64,000 nt of DNA from assembly GCF_030269645.1 (NCBI RefSeq), contig NZ_BSTR01000019.1, forward strand, positions 1 through 64,000, in the 5' to 3' direction. Origin of the DNA: Actinokineospora sp. NBRC 105648 (GTDB taxonomy: Bacteria; Actinomycetota; Actinomycetes; Mycobacteriales; Pseudonocardiaceae). Positions 34,914 to 44,631 of this stretch are shown piece after piece. The notes under the pieces are model-generated. The model had not been told where the DNA came from and searched no databases. It worked only from the letters and a program-made list of their open reading frames with translations. Every line of letters starts with the position of its first letter. Positions within the stretch are counted from its first letter, which is position 1. The translations under genes and the position numbers were made by a program.

Positions 34914-35780
34914 ATGTCCGGCCGCATGTCGCGCCGCCAGGTGTTGGCCGCCGCCGCGGGTGGGGTGGCCACCGTCGCGGGGCTGGGGGCGTTCGGGGCG
35001 TGGGCGCTGCGCCACGACGAGACGCCGGACAGCGACCTGCGCACGCCCATCCCGGTGGCGCCGGACACGCCGGTGTCCTCGGCGCCCGCGCCCAAGCTGG
35101 TCGAGGTGCGCACGCTGCGGTCGAAGGCGCGCGGCAAGCAGGTCGAGGTGATCGCGTTCCGCCCGGACGGGCTGGCGCCGGGGACGTTGCCGGTGTGCCT
35201 GGCGCTGCACGGGCGCGGGGCGGGCGCGCGGATGTTCACCGAGCTGGGTGTCGGCGCGCAGCTTACCGCGGCCGCCGCGTTCGCCGTGGTCGCGGTCGAC
35301 GGCGGCGACTCGTACTGGCTGCCCACGACCCGCGGCGACGACCCGGCGGCGATGCTCGACGAGGACCTGCCCGGCTGGCTCACCGGGCTCGGGCTCAACC
35401 CGAGCCCGTTCGCGGTGCTCGGGATCTCGATGGGGGCCTACGGCGCGCTGAACTACGTGCGCGACCACCACCCGCAGGTGCGGGCGGCCGCGGTGGTCAG
35501 CCCGGCGCTGTTCACCAACTGGAACGAGGCCAGGACCCGCTCGGTGTTCACCGGGCGGCCGCAGTGGGAGCAGACCGAGCCGCTGCGGCACGTCGACGAG
35601 CTCGCGGGCACCAAGCTCGGTGTGTGGTGCGGCACGTCCGACCCGTTCCTGCTCTCGGCGAACCAGCTGATCGACACGGCCCGGCCCGAGGTGGCGCGCA
35701 CGGCCGAGGGCGGGCACGACGCGGGCTACTGGGCTCGGGTCATGCCCGAAGCGTTGTCATTCATAGGCTCGCACATCTGA
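34914..35780 (+). CDS. Exported esterase-fold hydrolase with Tat-type signal
   Basis: A 288-residue alpha/beta-hydrolase. The signal MSRRQVLAAAAGGVATVAGL has the twin-arginine motif. The catalytic domain has oxyanion-loop LALHGRGAG, nucleophile Ser172 in GISMGAYGAL, Asp in GTSDPFLL and His in GGHDAGYW. This is the antigen-85/esterase-D type of arrangement. Substrate unknown. ATG at 34914 has GGAGAG upstream and puts the twin arginine near the start; an in-frame ATG at 34863 would delay it. The next gene is a close paralog. Confidence 0.82.
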   Translation: MSGRMSRRQVLAAAAGGVATVAGLGAFGAWALRHDETPDSDLRTPIPVAPDTPVSSAPAPKLVEVRTLRSKARGKQVEVIAFRPDGLAPGTLPVCLALHGRGAGARMFTELGVGAQLTAAAAFAVVAVDGGDSYWLPTTRGDDPAAMLDEDLPGWLTGLGLNPSPFAVLGISMGAYGALNYVRDHHPQVRAAAVVSPALFTNWNEARTRSVFTGRPQWEQTEPLRHVDELAGTKLGVWCGTSDPFLLSANQLIDTARPEVARTAEGGHDAGYWARVMPEALSFIGSHI

Positions 35781-35933
35781 CCCGGTTGGTGTAGACCTAT
35801 TGTCCCGCACTGTCCGTGGGTGGGGTCGGTCGGAGAGCTCGAACGTCGAAGGTTTTCCGCGTCGGGGACCCTGTCTGTCGCTTTCGGACGGTGCCGGGCA
35901 CCACCCGATCATCCCACCCCCGGGAGTTCTACA

Positions 35934-36746
35934 GTGGACCACCAGTGGACCCGGCGCGGATTCCTGCTGGCGAGCGCGGCAGCGCTCGCGGGCTGCGGCA
36001 CCGACGATTCACCGCGCGCGGCGACCACCGCGGTCACGACGCCGCCGGTCGAGGCCACCTCCGTCAGCAACCTGGTCTGGCGATCGTCGATCGGCGACAT
36101 CAAGATGATCGTGATGCGCCCGCGCGACGTCACCGGCCCGCTGCCGGTGTGCCTGGCCCTGCACGGCGAGGGCGCCGACAGCAGCCAGTTCGTCGACATC
36201 GGCCTGCCGCCGCTGCTCACCGCGACGGTGCGGGCGGGCACCCGCCCGTTCGCCGTGGTCGCGGTCGACGGCGGCGGCACCAGCTGGCTCGGGCCGCCGC
36301 AGAAGATGCTGGCCGAGGAGCTGCCGGACTGGCTGGTGCGCACCGAGCTGGCGCCCACGCCGTTCGGCGCGCTCGGCATCTCCGCGGGCGCCGCGGGCGC
36401 CTTCGAGTACGCCAAGGTGCCCGGCCTGGCCACCCTGGCCGCGCTGAGCCCGGCGGTGTTCACCAGCTGGAAGGACGCCGAGAAGTTCGGCGGCTTCACC
36501 GACCAGCGGCAGTGGGAGAAGGCCGAGCCGCTGCGCAACCTGAGCGCGGTCGCCGGCCTGCCGGTGTCGATCTGGTGCGGCACCGACGACCCGCTGCTGC
36601 CCGCCGCCCGCACACTGGCCGAGCGGCTGCGCGCCGACCCGGCCACCTTCGGCAACGGCGACCACGGACCGCTGTACTGGCGGGGGATCCTGCCCGACGT
36701 GCTGCGGCACATCGGCGGCACCCTCGGCAAGGTCTCCCCGGGCTGA
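35934..36746 (+). CDS. Exported esterase-fold lipoprotein (paralog of the preceding gene)
   Basis: A 270-residue paralog. The N-terminus TRRGFLLASAAALAGC combines twin arginines with a lipobox, Cys21 being the acylated residue. The hydrolase core matches its neighbour: VCLALHGEGAD, Ser150 in GISAGAAGA, GTDDPLL and a histidine in GNGDHGPLYW. Duplication and divergence of anchoring (soluble versus lipid-anchored) is evident. The GTG at 35934 has GGGAG eight bases upstream. Substrate unknown. Confidence 0.82.
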   Translation: MDHQWTRRGFLLASAAALAGCGTDDSPRAATTAVTTPPVEATSVSNLVWRSSIGDIKMIVMRPRDVTGPLPVCLALHGEGADSSQFVDIGLPPLLTATVRAGTRPFAVVAVDGGGTSWLGPPQKMLAEELPDWLVRTELAPTPFGALGISAGAAGAFEYAKVPGLATLAALSPAVFTSWKDAEKFGGFTDQRQWEKAEPLRNLSAVAGLPVSIWCGTDDPLLPAARTLAERLRADPATFGNGDHGPLYWRGILPDVLRHIGGTLGKVSPG

Positions 36747-36825
36747 GCCGGGTCGGTCGACCCGGTGAGGTGCGCCGCACCGGGTCGACTGGACAGCCGC
36801 CGCCGGGTCCGTGGACGCTGGGCGG

Positions 36826-37800
36826 ATGGGCACCGATCTGGCCGTGGCGGCCGAACTCCTGCGTTCCGCGACCGATGTCACCCTGTTCGCGCACGTCAGC
36901 CCGGACGCGGACGCGCTGGGCAGCGCGCTCGCGCTGGGACTCGCGCTGCGCGAGCGGGGCGCCGAGGTCCGGGTGTCCTTCGGCTTCCCCGCCGAGGTCC
37001 CGCGCAACCTGCGCGGGCTCGACCCGGTCGGCCTCGTGGTGCCCGTCGACCAGGTGCCGCAGGCGCCGCCGCTGCTGGTGGTGCTCGACTGCGCGAGCGA
37101 GCAGCGGTTGGGCGTGCTGGCCGACCGGGTGCCCGCGACGATCGCCGCCGGCGGGCGGGTGCTGGTGGTCGACCACCACGTGCGCAACACCCGGTTCGGC
37201 ACCGACCACCTGCTCGACGAGTCCGCCGAGGCCACCGCGGTGCTGGTGCTCGAGCTGCTCGACGAGCTGGGCGCGCCGCTCGACGAGCCGATCGCCAGGT
37301 GCCTCTACGCGGGCCTGGTCAGCGACACCGGCTCGTTTCGCCGCGCCACCCCGCAGACCCACCAGGTGGCCGGGCGGTTGATCGCCGCGGGCGTCGACCC
37401 CAGCGCGCTGGCCCGCGAGCTGATGGACGCGCACCCGTTCGCCTGGCTCGGACTGGTCTCCGCCGCGCTGTCCCGCGCGCGGCTGGTGCCGCACGCCGCG
37501 GGTGGCCGCGGTCTGGTCCTGACCGCGGTCGCACTGTCCGATTTGGACGGTCTGGGTAGTGAGGACGCGGACAGCGTGGTCGACCTGGTGCGCACCGTCG
37601 CCGAGGCCGAGGTGGCCGCGGTGGCCAAGGAGCTGACCCCGGGCCACTGGTCGGTGTCGCTGCGCGCGGTCGGGGTGTTCGACGTGCGCGAGGTCGCAGC
37701 CCGGCTGGGCGGCGGCGGCCACCGGCTGGCCGCCGGGTTCCCCGCGACGGGCTCGGCCGAGGACGTGCTGGGGTTGATCGAGCGGGCCTTCGCCCAGTGA
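36826..37800 (+). CDS. nrnA: NrnA-type bifunctional oligoribonuclease / pAp phosphatase
   Basis: A 324-residue DHH/DHHA1 protein degrading nanoRNA and 3'-phosphoadenosine 5'-phosphate. Motifs are FAHVSPDADALGSALAL, VVLDCAS, VDHHVRNTRFG (the DHH motif), GLVSDTGSFR and the DHHA1 signature GGGGHRLAAGF. This matches Mycobacterium Rv2837c, which lies at the same position after rbfA. The ATG at 36826 gives the standard start; GTG at 36811 is the alternative. Confidence 0.94.
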   Translation: MGTDLAVAAELLRSATDVTLFAHVSPDADALGSALALGLALRERGAEVRVSFGFPAEVPRNLRGLDPVGLVVPVDQVPQAPPLLVVLDCASEQRLGVLADRVPATIAAGGRVLVVDHHVRNTRFGTDHLLDESAEATAVLVLELLDELGAPLDEPIARCLYAGLVSDTGSFRRATPQTHQVAGRLIAAGVDPSALARELMDAHPFAWLGLVSAALSRARLVPHAAGGRGLVLTAVALSDLDGLGSEDADSVVDLVRTVAEAEVAAVAKELTPGHWSVSLRAVGVFDVREVAARLGGGGHRLAAGFPATGSAEDVLGLIERAFAQ

Positions 37801-37908
37801 CACGCCACGCGCGCACAGCAGTAAGAACTTGCTCATTTGATCTGTCTGAGCCGCATAATCACGCAGTCGACTGCACGTTGTGTGCGTTGTCGAGGCGTGG
37901 AGGTGGGC

Positions 37909-38694
37909 ATGAACAGGTACGAACGGCTCAGCACCCTGCTGGAGCTGCTCGGCCGCCGGGGCCGGGTAGACGTCGACGACCTGGCCCGCGAGCTGGGGTT
38001 CTCCTCGGCCACGATCCGCCGCGACCTCGACCACCTCGCCGAGCAGCAGCTGCTCACCCGCACCAGGGGCGGCGCCGCGGCGAACTCGGTCAGCTACGAC
38101 CTGCCGCTGCGCTACAAGACCGCCAGGTACGCCCCGGAGAAGGAGCGGATCGCCAAGGCCGCGGCCGCGCTGGTCGAGCGCGGCGCGGTCGTCGGGCTCA
38201 ACGGCGGCACGACCACGACCGAGGTCGCCCGGGCGCTCGCGGGCCGCGCGGACCTGCACGCCCGGGGCGAGCAGGCGGCGCTCACCGTGGTCACCAACGC
38301 GCTCAACATAGCCGGTGAGCTGGCCGTCCGGCCGCGGGTCAAGATCGTGGTGACCGGGGGAGTGACCCGCCCGCAGTCCTTCGAGCTCACCGGGCCGCTG
38401 GCCACCCGGGTGCTGATGGAGATCACGCTGGACGTGCTCTTCCTGGGTGTGGACGCGTTCGACCCGGTGCGCGGCGCCTACGCCCACCACGAGGGGGAGG
38501 CGGGCACCAACCGGCTGATGGTGTCCAGGGCGCGCCGGGTCGTGGTGGTGGCCGACGCGTCCAAGCTCGGTCGCGGGGCCTTCGCCGAGATCTGTCGGCC
38601 CGGTGCGGTAGACCTGCTGCTGACCGACAAACGCGTATCGGATTCGCAGCTTCGCGACCTGGAGGGGCAGGGCGTGCGGGTTCTGGTGGTATAA
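37909..38694 (+). CDS. DeoR/GlpR-family transcriptional regulator
   Basis: A 261-residue repressor with N-terminal winged HTH (RYERLSTLLELLGRRGRVDV, ELGFSSATIRRDLDHLAEQ, RTRGGA) and C-terminal sugar-phosphate-sensing DeoR domain (GLNGGTTTTEVARAL, ADASKLGRGAF). ATG at 37909 has GGAGG upstream. It is followed directly by a CUT1 sugar ABC transporter, its likely target; the effector is probably a phosphorylated sugar derived from the transported substrate. Upstream sequence 37801-37908 is AT-richer and may hold its promoter. Confidence 0.92.
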   Translation: MNRYERLSTLLELLGRRGRVDVDDLARELGFSSATIRRDLDHLAEQQLLTRTRGGAAANSVSYDLPLRYKTARYAPEKERIAKAAAALVERGAVVGLNGGTTTTEVARALAGRADLHARGEQAALTVVTNALNIAGELAVRPRVKIVVTGGVTRPQSFELTGPLATRVLMEITLDVLFLGVDAFDPVRGAYAHHEGEAGTNRLMVSRARRVVVVADASKLGRGAFAEICRPGAVDLLLTDKRVSDSQLRDLEGQGVRVLVV

Positions 38695-38705
38695 ACCAAT
38701 CGTTA

Positions 38706-38744
38706 CACAGCTGTGGGTGAATCTTGCAGACCGAACTGTTGACA
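38706..38744 (+). promoter_or_regulatory. Candidate operator/promoter of the ABC-transporter operon
   Basis: The perfect 10-bp palindrome CACAGCTGTG (38706-38715) is followed 23 bp later by TTGACA (38739-38744). No convincing -10 is visible at 16-18 bp, so the promoter call is weak. The palindrome lies just after the DeoR gene, where its operator would be expected. Confidence 0.4.
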
Positions 38745-38830
38745 GATGCTCGAAGTAACGCCAAACTGCGCACAAATACGCAGCCGGTGTGGCCCAGGTC
38801 GCACCACGGCAACTCGATCAGGTGGTGACC

Positions 38831-40243
38831 ATGCGATCGACCAGACTGGCGGCTCTCGCGCTGACCGCGACCTCCGCGCTCGTGCTCGCGGGCTGTGGCA
38901 GCAGCGGCGGTTCCGGTTCCGGGGGTGGCGGCGGGGCGCTCGCGCTGCCCAAGGCCGACGACTTCCTCAGCGCGCCGTGTCCCGACGTGGGCACCAAGCC
39001 CCAGGGCGACAAGGAGTTCACCTACTGGTCGATGTGGACCGCCGACGAGCCGCAGGGCAAGGTCCTGAGCAAGGCGATCAGGTGCTTCACCGACAAGACC
39101 GGCGTCAAGGTCAACGTGCAGTGGCTGGGCCGCAAGCTGCTCACCCAGAACGTCGCGCCCGCGCTGAACACCGACACCGTGCCCGACCTGTTCGACCAGG
39201 ACATCAGCCAGGTCAAGGCGGCCGTGGTGGCGCCGGGCGGCACCCAGTCCGTCGAGGACGTGCTCGACTACAAGATCGGCGAGGGCGAGAAGAAGGTCCG
39301 CGACGTCATCCCCGCGACCTACTACGACATCCCGCAGAACAAGGGCGCCGACGGCAAGATCTTCGAGATCCCGTACGAGCTGCTGGGCAACGCGTGGTGG
39401 TACAACAAGGACCTGGTCAAGGACTTCAAGGCCCCGGCCACGATGAACGACCTGTTCGCCCTGTTCGACAAGGCGAAGGCGGGCGGCCTGGCCGCGGTCA
39501 GCCAGGACGGCGACATCAACTTCTACAACGCCTACTTCTACACCCAGATCGCCTCGCGCTACCTGGGCCCGGGCGGGCTGGAGAAGGTGGCCACGGACAA
39601 GTCCGGCGCGGCCTGGACCGCCGACCCCAACCTGGCCAAGGCCGCCGAGACGGTGGAGAAGCTGGCCAAGGGCAGCTACCTGGTCGACGGCTGGGACGCG
39701 GCGAAGTTCCCGCAGATCCAGCAGCGCTGGGCCGACGGTGAGGCCGCCTACCTGTTCGTCGGCAGCTGGGCGCCGAGCGAGACCCGCGAGTACCTGACCA
39801 AGCAGGGCGGGGACAAGGGCCTCAACTACGGCTCGTTCCAGTTCCCGCAGCCCGAGGGCGCCACGCACAAGGTCGTCGAGCAGCTGCCGATCGGCTTCGC
39901 GGTCACCGCGAAGGCCAAGCACCCCGAGGCCGCCAAGGCGTTCATCGCCTACGTGATCAACAAGGACATCCTGGCCGGGATCCCGGCGGTGGCCGACAAC
40001 CTGACTCCGCGCGCCGAGCTGGCCGTGCCCGACGACCTCAAAGACGTCAAGGCCGCGCTGGAGGACCCGCAGGCCGAGCACGCGATCTTCATGGACGGCC
40101 TGGACGCGCTGGCCGCGGGCAAGTGGGTGGACAACGTGTTCTACCCGCTGAACAACGACCTGCTCAAGGGCAAGATCAGCGCCCAGCAGTTCGTCGAGGG
40201 CCTGGCCGCCAAGCAGGCCGAGTTCTGGAAGACGACCAGCTGA
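38831..40243 (+). CDS. Sugar ABC transporter substrate-binding lipoprotein (CUT1)
   Basis: A 470-residue extracellular solute-binding lipoprotein. The signal MRSTRLAALALTATSALVLA leads to the lipobox Cys22, then a Gly/Ser linker. The family-1 binding fold includes FTYWSMWTADEPQGKVLSKA, YDIPQNKGADGKIFEIPYE, NAWWYNKDLVK and FVGSWAPSETREYL. It delivers a carbohydrate to the permeases. The aromatic residues support sugar binding but not its identity. The ATG at 38831 overlaps nothing; the stop overlaps the next start as TGATG. Confidence 0.92.
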   Translation: MRSTRLAALALTATSALVLAGCGSSGGSGSGGGGGALALPKADDFLSAPCPDVGTKPQGDKEFTYWSMWTADEPQGKVLSKAIRCFTDKTGVKVNVQWLGRKLLTQNVAPALNTDTVPDLFDQDISQVKAAVVAPGGTQSVEDVLDYKIGEGEKKVRDVIPATYYDIPQNKGADGKIFEIPYELLGNAWWYNKDLVKDFKAPATMNDLFALFDKAKAGGLAAVSQDGDINFYNAYFYTQIASRYLGPGGLEKVATDKSGAAWTADPNLAKAAETVEKLAKGSYLVDGWDAAKFPQIQQRWADGEAAYLFVGSWAPSETREYLTKQGGDKGLNYGSFQFPQPEGATHKVVEQLPIGFAVTAKAKHPEAAKAFIAYVINKDILAGIPAVADNLTPRAELAVPDDLKDVKAALEDPQAEHAIFMDGLDALAAGKWVDNVFYPLNNDLLKGKISAQQFVEGLAAKQAEFWKTTS

Positions 40244-41196
40244 TGACCTCGACGGTCACGGCGCCGGAGGCGGACGAGCAGCACTCGTCCGCCTCCGGCG
40301 CGCACCTGGTCCGCAAGAAGCGGTTGTTCTTCCCGTTCTTCTTGCCCGCCGTGACGCTCTACGTGCTCTTCCTCGTGGTGCCCACCATCGCGACGGTGGT
40401 GCTGGGCTTCACCTCGTGGGCGGGCGCGGGCGACACGCCGCGGTTCATCGGGATCGGCAACTACGCCGAGCTGATGGGCTCGGACTCCTTCCGGTACGCC
40501 TTCCTCAACACGCTGCTCTACATCGTCGTGGGCGGTGTCGGCACGTTCCTGCTGGCGTTCCTGTTCACCATGGTGCTGCGCGACATGCGCGGCGGGAAGA
40601 TCGTCCGGGCGGTGCTGTTCTTCCCGAACATCGTCGCCCCGGTCGCGCTGGGCATGTTCTTCGGCATCATCCTGATCTTCCGGCCGAACCGGCAGGGCCT
40701 GGTCAACCACCTGCTGGAGTCCGTCGGCGTCGACGCGGTGAAGTTCCTGGCCCCGGAGAACGTCACCTGGGTGGTGACGGCCTGCCTGATCTGGGCCAGC
40801 TCCGGGTTCTACATCACCATCCTGATGGCCGCGGTCGACCGGATCCCGCCCTACCTCTACGAGGACGCCGACATCGCCGGGGCCACGCCCTGGCAGAAGT
40901 TCCGCAACGTCACCCTCCCGCTGACCTGGGACGTCATCGGCGTGGCCGGGGTGCTGTGGACGATCAGCGCGATCAAGATCTTCGAGCTGGTGTTCGTGCT
41001 GGCGGGCCCGGGCACGTACTCGCCGCAGATCCGGGCGTGGACGCTGGGCATCTACGTCTTCGACCGGTCCTTCGGCACCGCGGGCTCGCCGCAGTACGGC
41101 ATGGCCTGCGCCGCGGCCGTGGTGATGATCCTGCTGGTGTCCGTCCTCGTCGTGCTGCTGCGCCGCCTGATGCGCCGCGACACCATCCAGTTCTAG
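40243..41196 (+). CDS. Sugar ABC transporter permease (UgpA/MalF type)
   Basis: A 317-residue membrane protein with six helices and a CUT1 permease coupling motif EDADIAGATPWQKFRNVTLP (EAA-type). The N-terminus is polar for about 25 residues. It pairs with the next permease. The start ATG overlaps the binding-protein stop by one base. Confidence 0.93.
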   Translation: MTSTVTAPEADEQHSSASGAHLVRKKRLFFPFFLPAVTLYVLFLVVPTIATVVLGFTSWAGAGDTPRFIGIGNYAELMGSDSFRYAFLNTLLYIVVGGVGTFLLAFLFTMVLRDMRGGKIVRAVLFFPNIVAPVALGMFFGIILIFRPNRQGLVNHLLESVGVDAVKFLAPENVTWVVTACLIWASSGFYITILMAAVDRIPPYLYEDADIAGATPWQKFRNVTLPLTWDVIGVAGVLWTISAIKIFELVFVLAGPGTYSPQIRAWTLGIYVFDRSFGTAGSPQYGMACAAAVVMILLVSVLVVLLRRLMRRDTIQF

Positions 41197-41204
41197 GAGT
41201 CGCA

Positions 41205-42134
41205 GTGTCCTCCACAGTGGAGTCCAAGCCCGCGGTCGCGGTGCGGCCCGTGCGCACCCCGCCGCGCAAGCCCAAGCCCGCGCCCGGGTCGCGCGGGTTC
41301 AGCCCGCTGCGACTGCTCGGCATGATCTTCGTCTGGCTGTTCACCGCGGTCAACGTGCTGGTGCTGTACTGGCTGGTGTCGGCGTCGTTCAAGACGCCGA
41401 TCGAGATCTTCAGCAAGCCGTTCGCGCTGCCGCTGCAGTGGTTCGAGCGCGGCGACCCGTTCCGCAACTTCGCCTACGCCTGGAACAACGCGGGCTTCGG
41501 CCACGCGTTCGTGGTGACCGTGGTTCTGGTCGCGGTGTCCTCTGTGGTCATCGTGCTGGTGTCGGCGCCCGCGGCCTACGCGCTCTCCCGGCTGGGGGTG
41601 CGCGGGTCCAACGGCCTGACCAACTTCGTCGCGATCGGCATGGGGATCCCGTTCCAGACCGTGGTGATCCCGCTGTTCATCGGGATGGGCAAGCTGGGCC
41701 TGACCAACAACCTGTTCGGCATGTTCCTGATCTACGTGGCGCTCTCGATCCCGTTCACGGTGTTCCTGCTGACCGGGTTCTTCAAGTCGCTGCCCGACGA
41801 GCTGGAGGAGGCCGCCGCGATCGACGGCGCCTCCCCGTTCCGCACCTTCTTCGCGATCATGCTGCCGCTCACCAGGGGCGGCCTGATCACCGCGCTGATC
41901 CTCAACGCGATCGGCCTGTGGAACGAGACCCTGCTGGCGATCGTGTTCCTCAACGAGAACGCCAACTTCACCCTGGCCCGCGCCCTGTTCTCCTTCTACG
42001 GCGCCGCGAGCTACCAGTCCGAGTACGGCGGCCTGATCGCGGGCGTGGCCATCGTGGTGCTGCCCATGCTCGTGCTCTATGTGTTGCTGGCCCGCCGGAT
42101 CATCACCGGCCTGACCCTCGGCGCGGGCAAGTAG
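41205..42134 (+). CDS. Sugar ABC transporter permease (UgpE/MalG type)
   Basis: A 309-residue permease with six helices and an EAA motif EEAAAIDGASPFRTFFAIML. The N-terminal 35 residues are Pro/Lys-rich and cytoplasmic. The GTG at 41205 has AGGAG upstream. Forms the translocation heterodimer with the preceding protein. Confidence 0.93.
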   Translation: MSSTVESKPAVAVRPVRTPPRKPKPAPGSRGFSPLRLLGMIFVWLFTAVNVLVLYWLVSASFKTPIEIFSKPFALPLQWFERGDPFRNFAYAWNNAGFGHAFVVTVVLVAVSSVVIVLVSAPAAYALSRLGVRGSNGLTNFVAIGMGIPFQTVVIPLFIGMGKLGLTNNLFGMFLIYVALSIPFTVFLLTGFFKSLPDELEEAAAIDGASPFRTFFAIMLPLTRGGLITALILNAIGLWNETLLAIVFLNENANFTLARALFSFYGAASYQSEYGGLIAGVAIVVLPMLVLYVLLARRIITGLTLGAGK

Positions 42135-42156
42135 CCTCCCGGAAAGGGATTCTGAC

Positions 42157-43248
<1,092 letters not shown>

Positions 43249-43260
43249 ACACAAAGGACC

Positions 43261-43298
43261 CGGTGCCCCGGAGTGCAGCCCACGCCTCCGGGGCACCG
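43261..43298 (+). terminator. Terminator after the ABC ATPase gene
   Basis: CGGTGCCCCGGAG (43261-43273) pairs with CTCCGGGGCACCG (43286-43298) over 13 bp with a 12-base loop, 12 bases after the stop. Confidence 0.8.
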
Positions 43299-43364
43299 CC
43301 ATGTCAGGAGGCTGGGGAGGGGTGGAGGCAATCGCCCATCCTCATCCCGATCTCCACCGCCAAA

Positions 43365-44040
43365 CCGCAGCGGAAAGACCGACCCTGCTGGCACCCAAGC
43401 GAATCCCGTCCCCCAGCAAACCGCAGCGGTTAGGCCGACTCCGCTGGTACCCAAGTGAATCCCGCCTCCGCTGGTACCGCAGCGGTGAGGCCGACCCCGC
43501 TGGTACGCAAGTCCCGTTACGGTTGCTCGATCTAGTGGACTTGCTTCGTGTGGGGGGAGAGTGCCGCTAAACTTGCCGTGGGTGGGGATGCCCTTACCTG
43601 CCCTTTTCTCTCCACCGCGGTGCTCTAGGGGCCCCACACGAAGTGAGTTCACTAGATCGAGCCCTGCTTGTAAATCGGGCAACCCCAACGATGAGCCGCC
43701 AACAAGGTCGACCGTAGGTCGGTGTGCGGCACACCCCACGAGCTGCCCAAGTAAAGCGGAGGCTCGATTGGCTGGACTGCCTTCGCGCGGGGCCCCTAGG
43801 CGACCGCGTGGGGAAAAAGCGTGGGGAGAAGGGCATCCCCACCACTGAGGCAAGTTTAGCGGTCGCCTCCCCCCACACGAAGGCAGTCCACCCAATCGAG
43901 CACAAACGTAACGGGTCTTGCGTACCAGCGGGCTCGGCTTTTGGAGAGTGAAAGCAAGAGCTGAAAGAAGCAGGGCAAGGAAAGAGGAGTGGGAGGTGAG
44001 GGGGAGGGGGAGAAGGGGGAGGGGGTGAGTGGAGGGGGTG
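43365..44040 (+). repeat. Dispersed structured repeat, copy C (complete)
   Basis: Three tandem units of exactly 56 bp start with CCGCAGCGG at 43365, 43421 and 43477. Unit Y follows: outer arms 43525-43550 and 43637-43662 pair throughout with three G-T wobbles, and inner arms 43558-43567 and 43617-43626 pair with two wobbles. The spacer is 43663-43761. Unit X has outer arms 43762-43785 and 43878-43901 (one C-C mismatch) and perfect inner arms GGCGACCGC (43799-43807) and GCGGTCGCC (43859-43867). The X inner stem is GAGCACCGC/GCGGTGCTC in copy A, so both arms changed together. The end CGTAACGGGTCTTGCGTACC matches copy A. A purine-rich tract (about 43945-44040) closes the element. The region between 43249 and 44056 holds no gene. 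Confidence 0.88.
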
Positions 44041-44056
44041 GAGATAGGAATAGAGA

Positions 44057-44569
44057 TTAGTCCTTGCTGCGTGATCGGAATGCTGCCACGTGTACCCGGT
44101 TCGCGCAGCGAGGTGAGCAGAAGCGCTTGGCCCGGTTCGTAGAGCCGTCCAGGAAGTAGTTCCCGCAGTCCTCAGCCGCGCACTGCCCAAACCGGTTGAG
44201 TCCATAATGGACCACCGCCTGGGCCAACCCCCACGCCGACGCGGCAGCAGCCTCAGTCGCCGGTGGAGCATCGGCGTCCGCCACGTGGATGTGCCAGGTC
44301 CCCGTGTGCCCCGAAAGTCGCGGGCGTGGCGAGTGCGCGCTGAGCAGTGCGTTCACCGCCGCCAACACCCGGTCCGCGTCCCCGGCCACCGCTGCCGCCA
44401 GTACCTCGCGCACTGACGATGCGACTTCCCGCAGGACGGTCAGGTCGGCCGAGGTCACCCGTCCTGCCCACCAGGGCTCGTCGTGCAAGGCGGCCGCCAG
44501 GTCGGGGACGTCTTCCAGGTCGGCGTTCGCCAAGCGGAGGGCGACGTCCAGGTAATCAGCGTTGTCCAA
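44057..44569 (-). CDS. CGNR zinc-finger transcriptional regulator
   Basis: A 170-residue protein with an N-terminal stress-sensing-like ABATE domain and a C-terminal CGNR finger (GQCAAEDCGNYFLDGSTNRA followed by KRFCSPRCANRVHVAAFR), in which cysteines bind zinc. Such proteins bind DNA; targets are unknown. The start is TTG at 44569, supported by AAGGA five bases upstream. It is divergent from the MATE exporter gene, a possible target; only 62 bases separate them. Confidence 0.88.
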   Translation of the reverse strand: MDNADYLDVALRLANADLEDVPDLAAALHDEPWWAGRVTSADLTVLREVASSVREVLAAAVAGDADRVLAAVNALLSAHSPRPRLSGHTGTWHIHVADADAPPATEAAAASAWGLAQAVVHYGLNRFGQCAAEDCGNYFLDGSTNRAKRFCSPRCANRVHVAAFRSRSKD

Positions 44570-44631
44570 GGCTGGTCCTTACCGCTACTGTCAGGGGCGC
44601 AAGCGTATCCAGCACCTTACCGGGAGGACGT

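Noticed and set aside
43365-43532. CRISPR array
   Set aside because: The 56-bp units abut with no spacers, and no cas genes are present.
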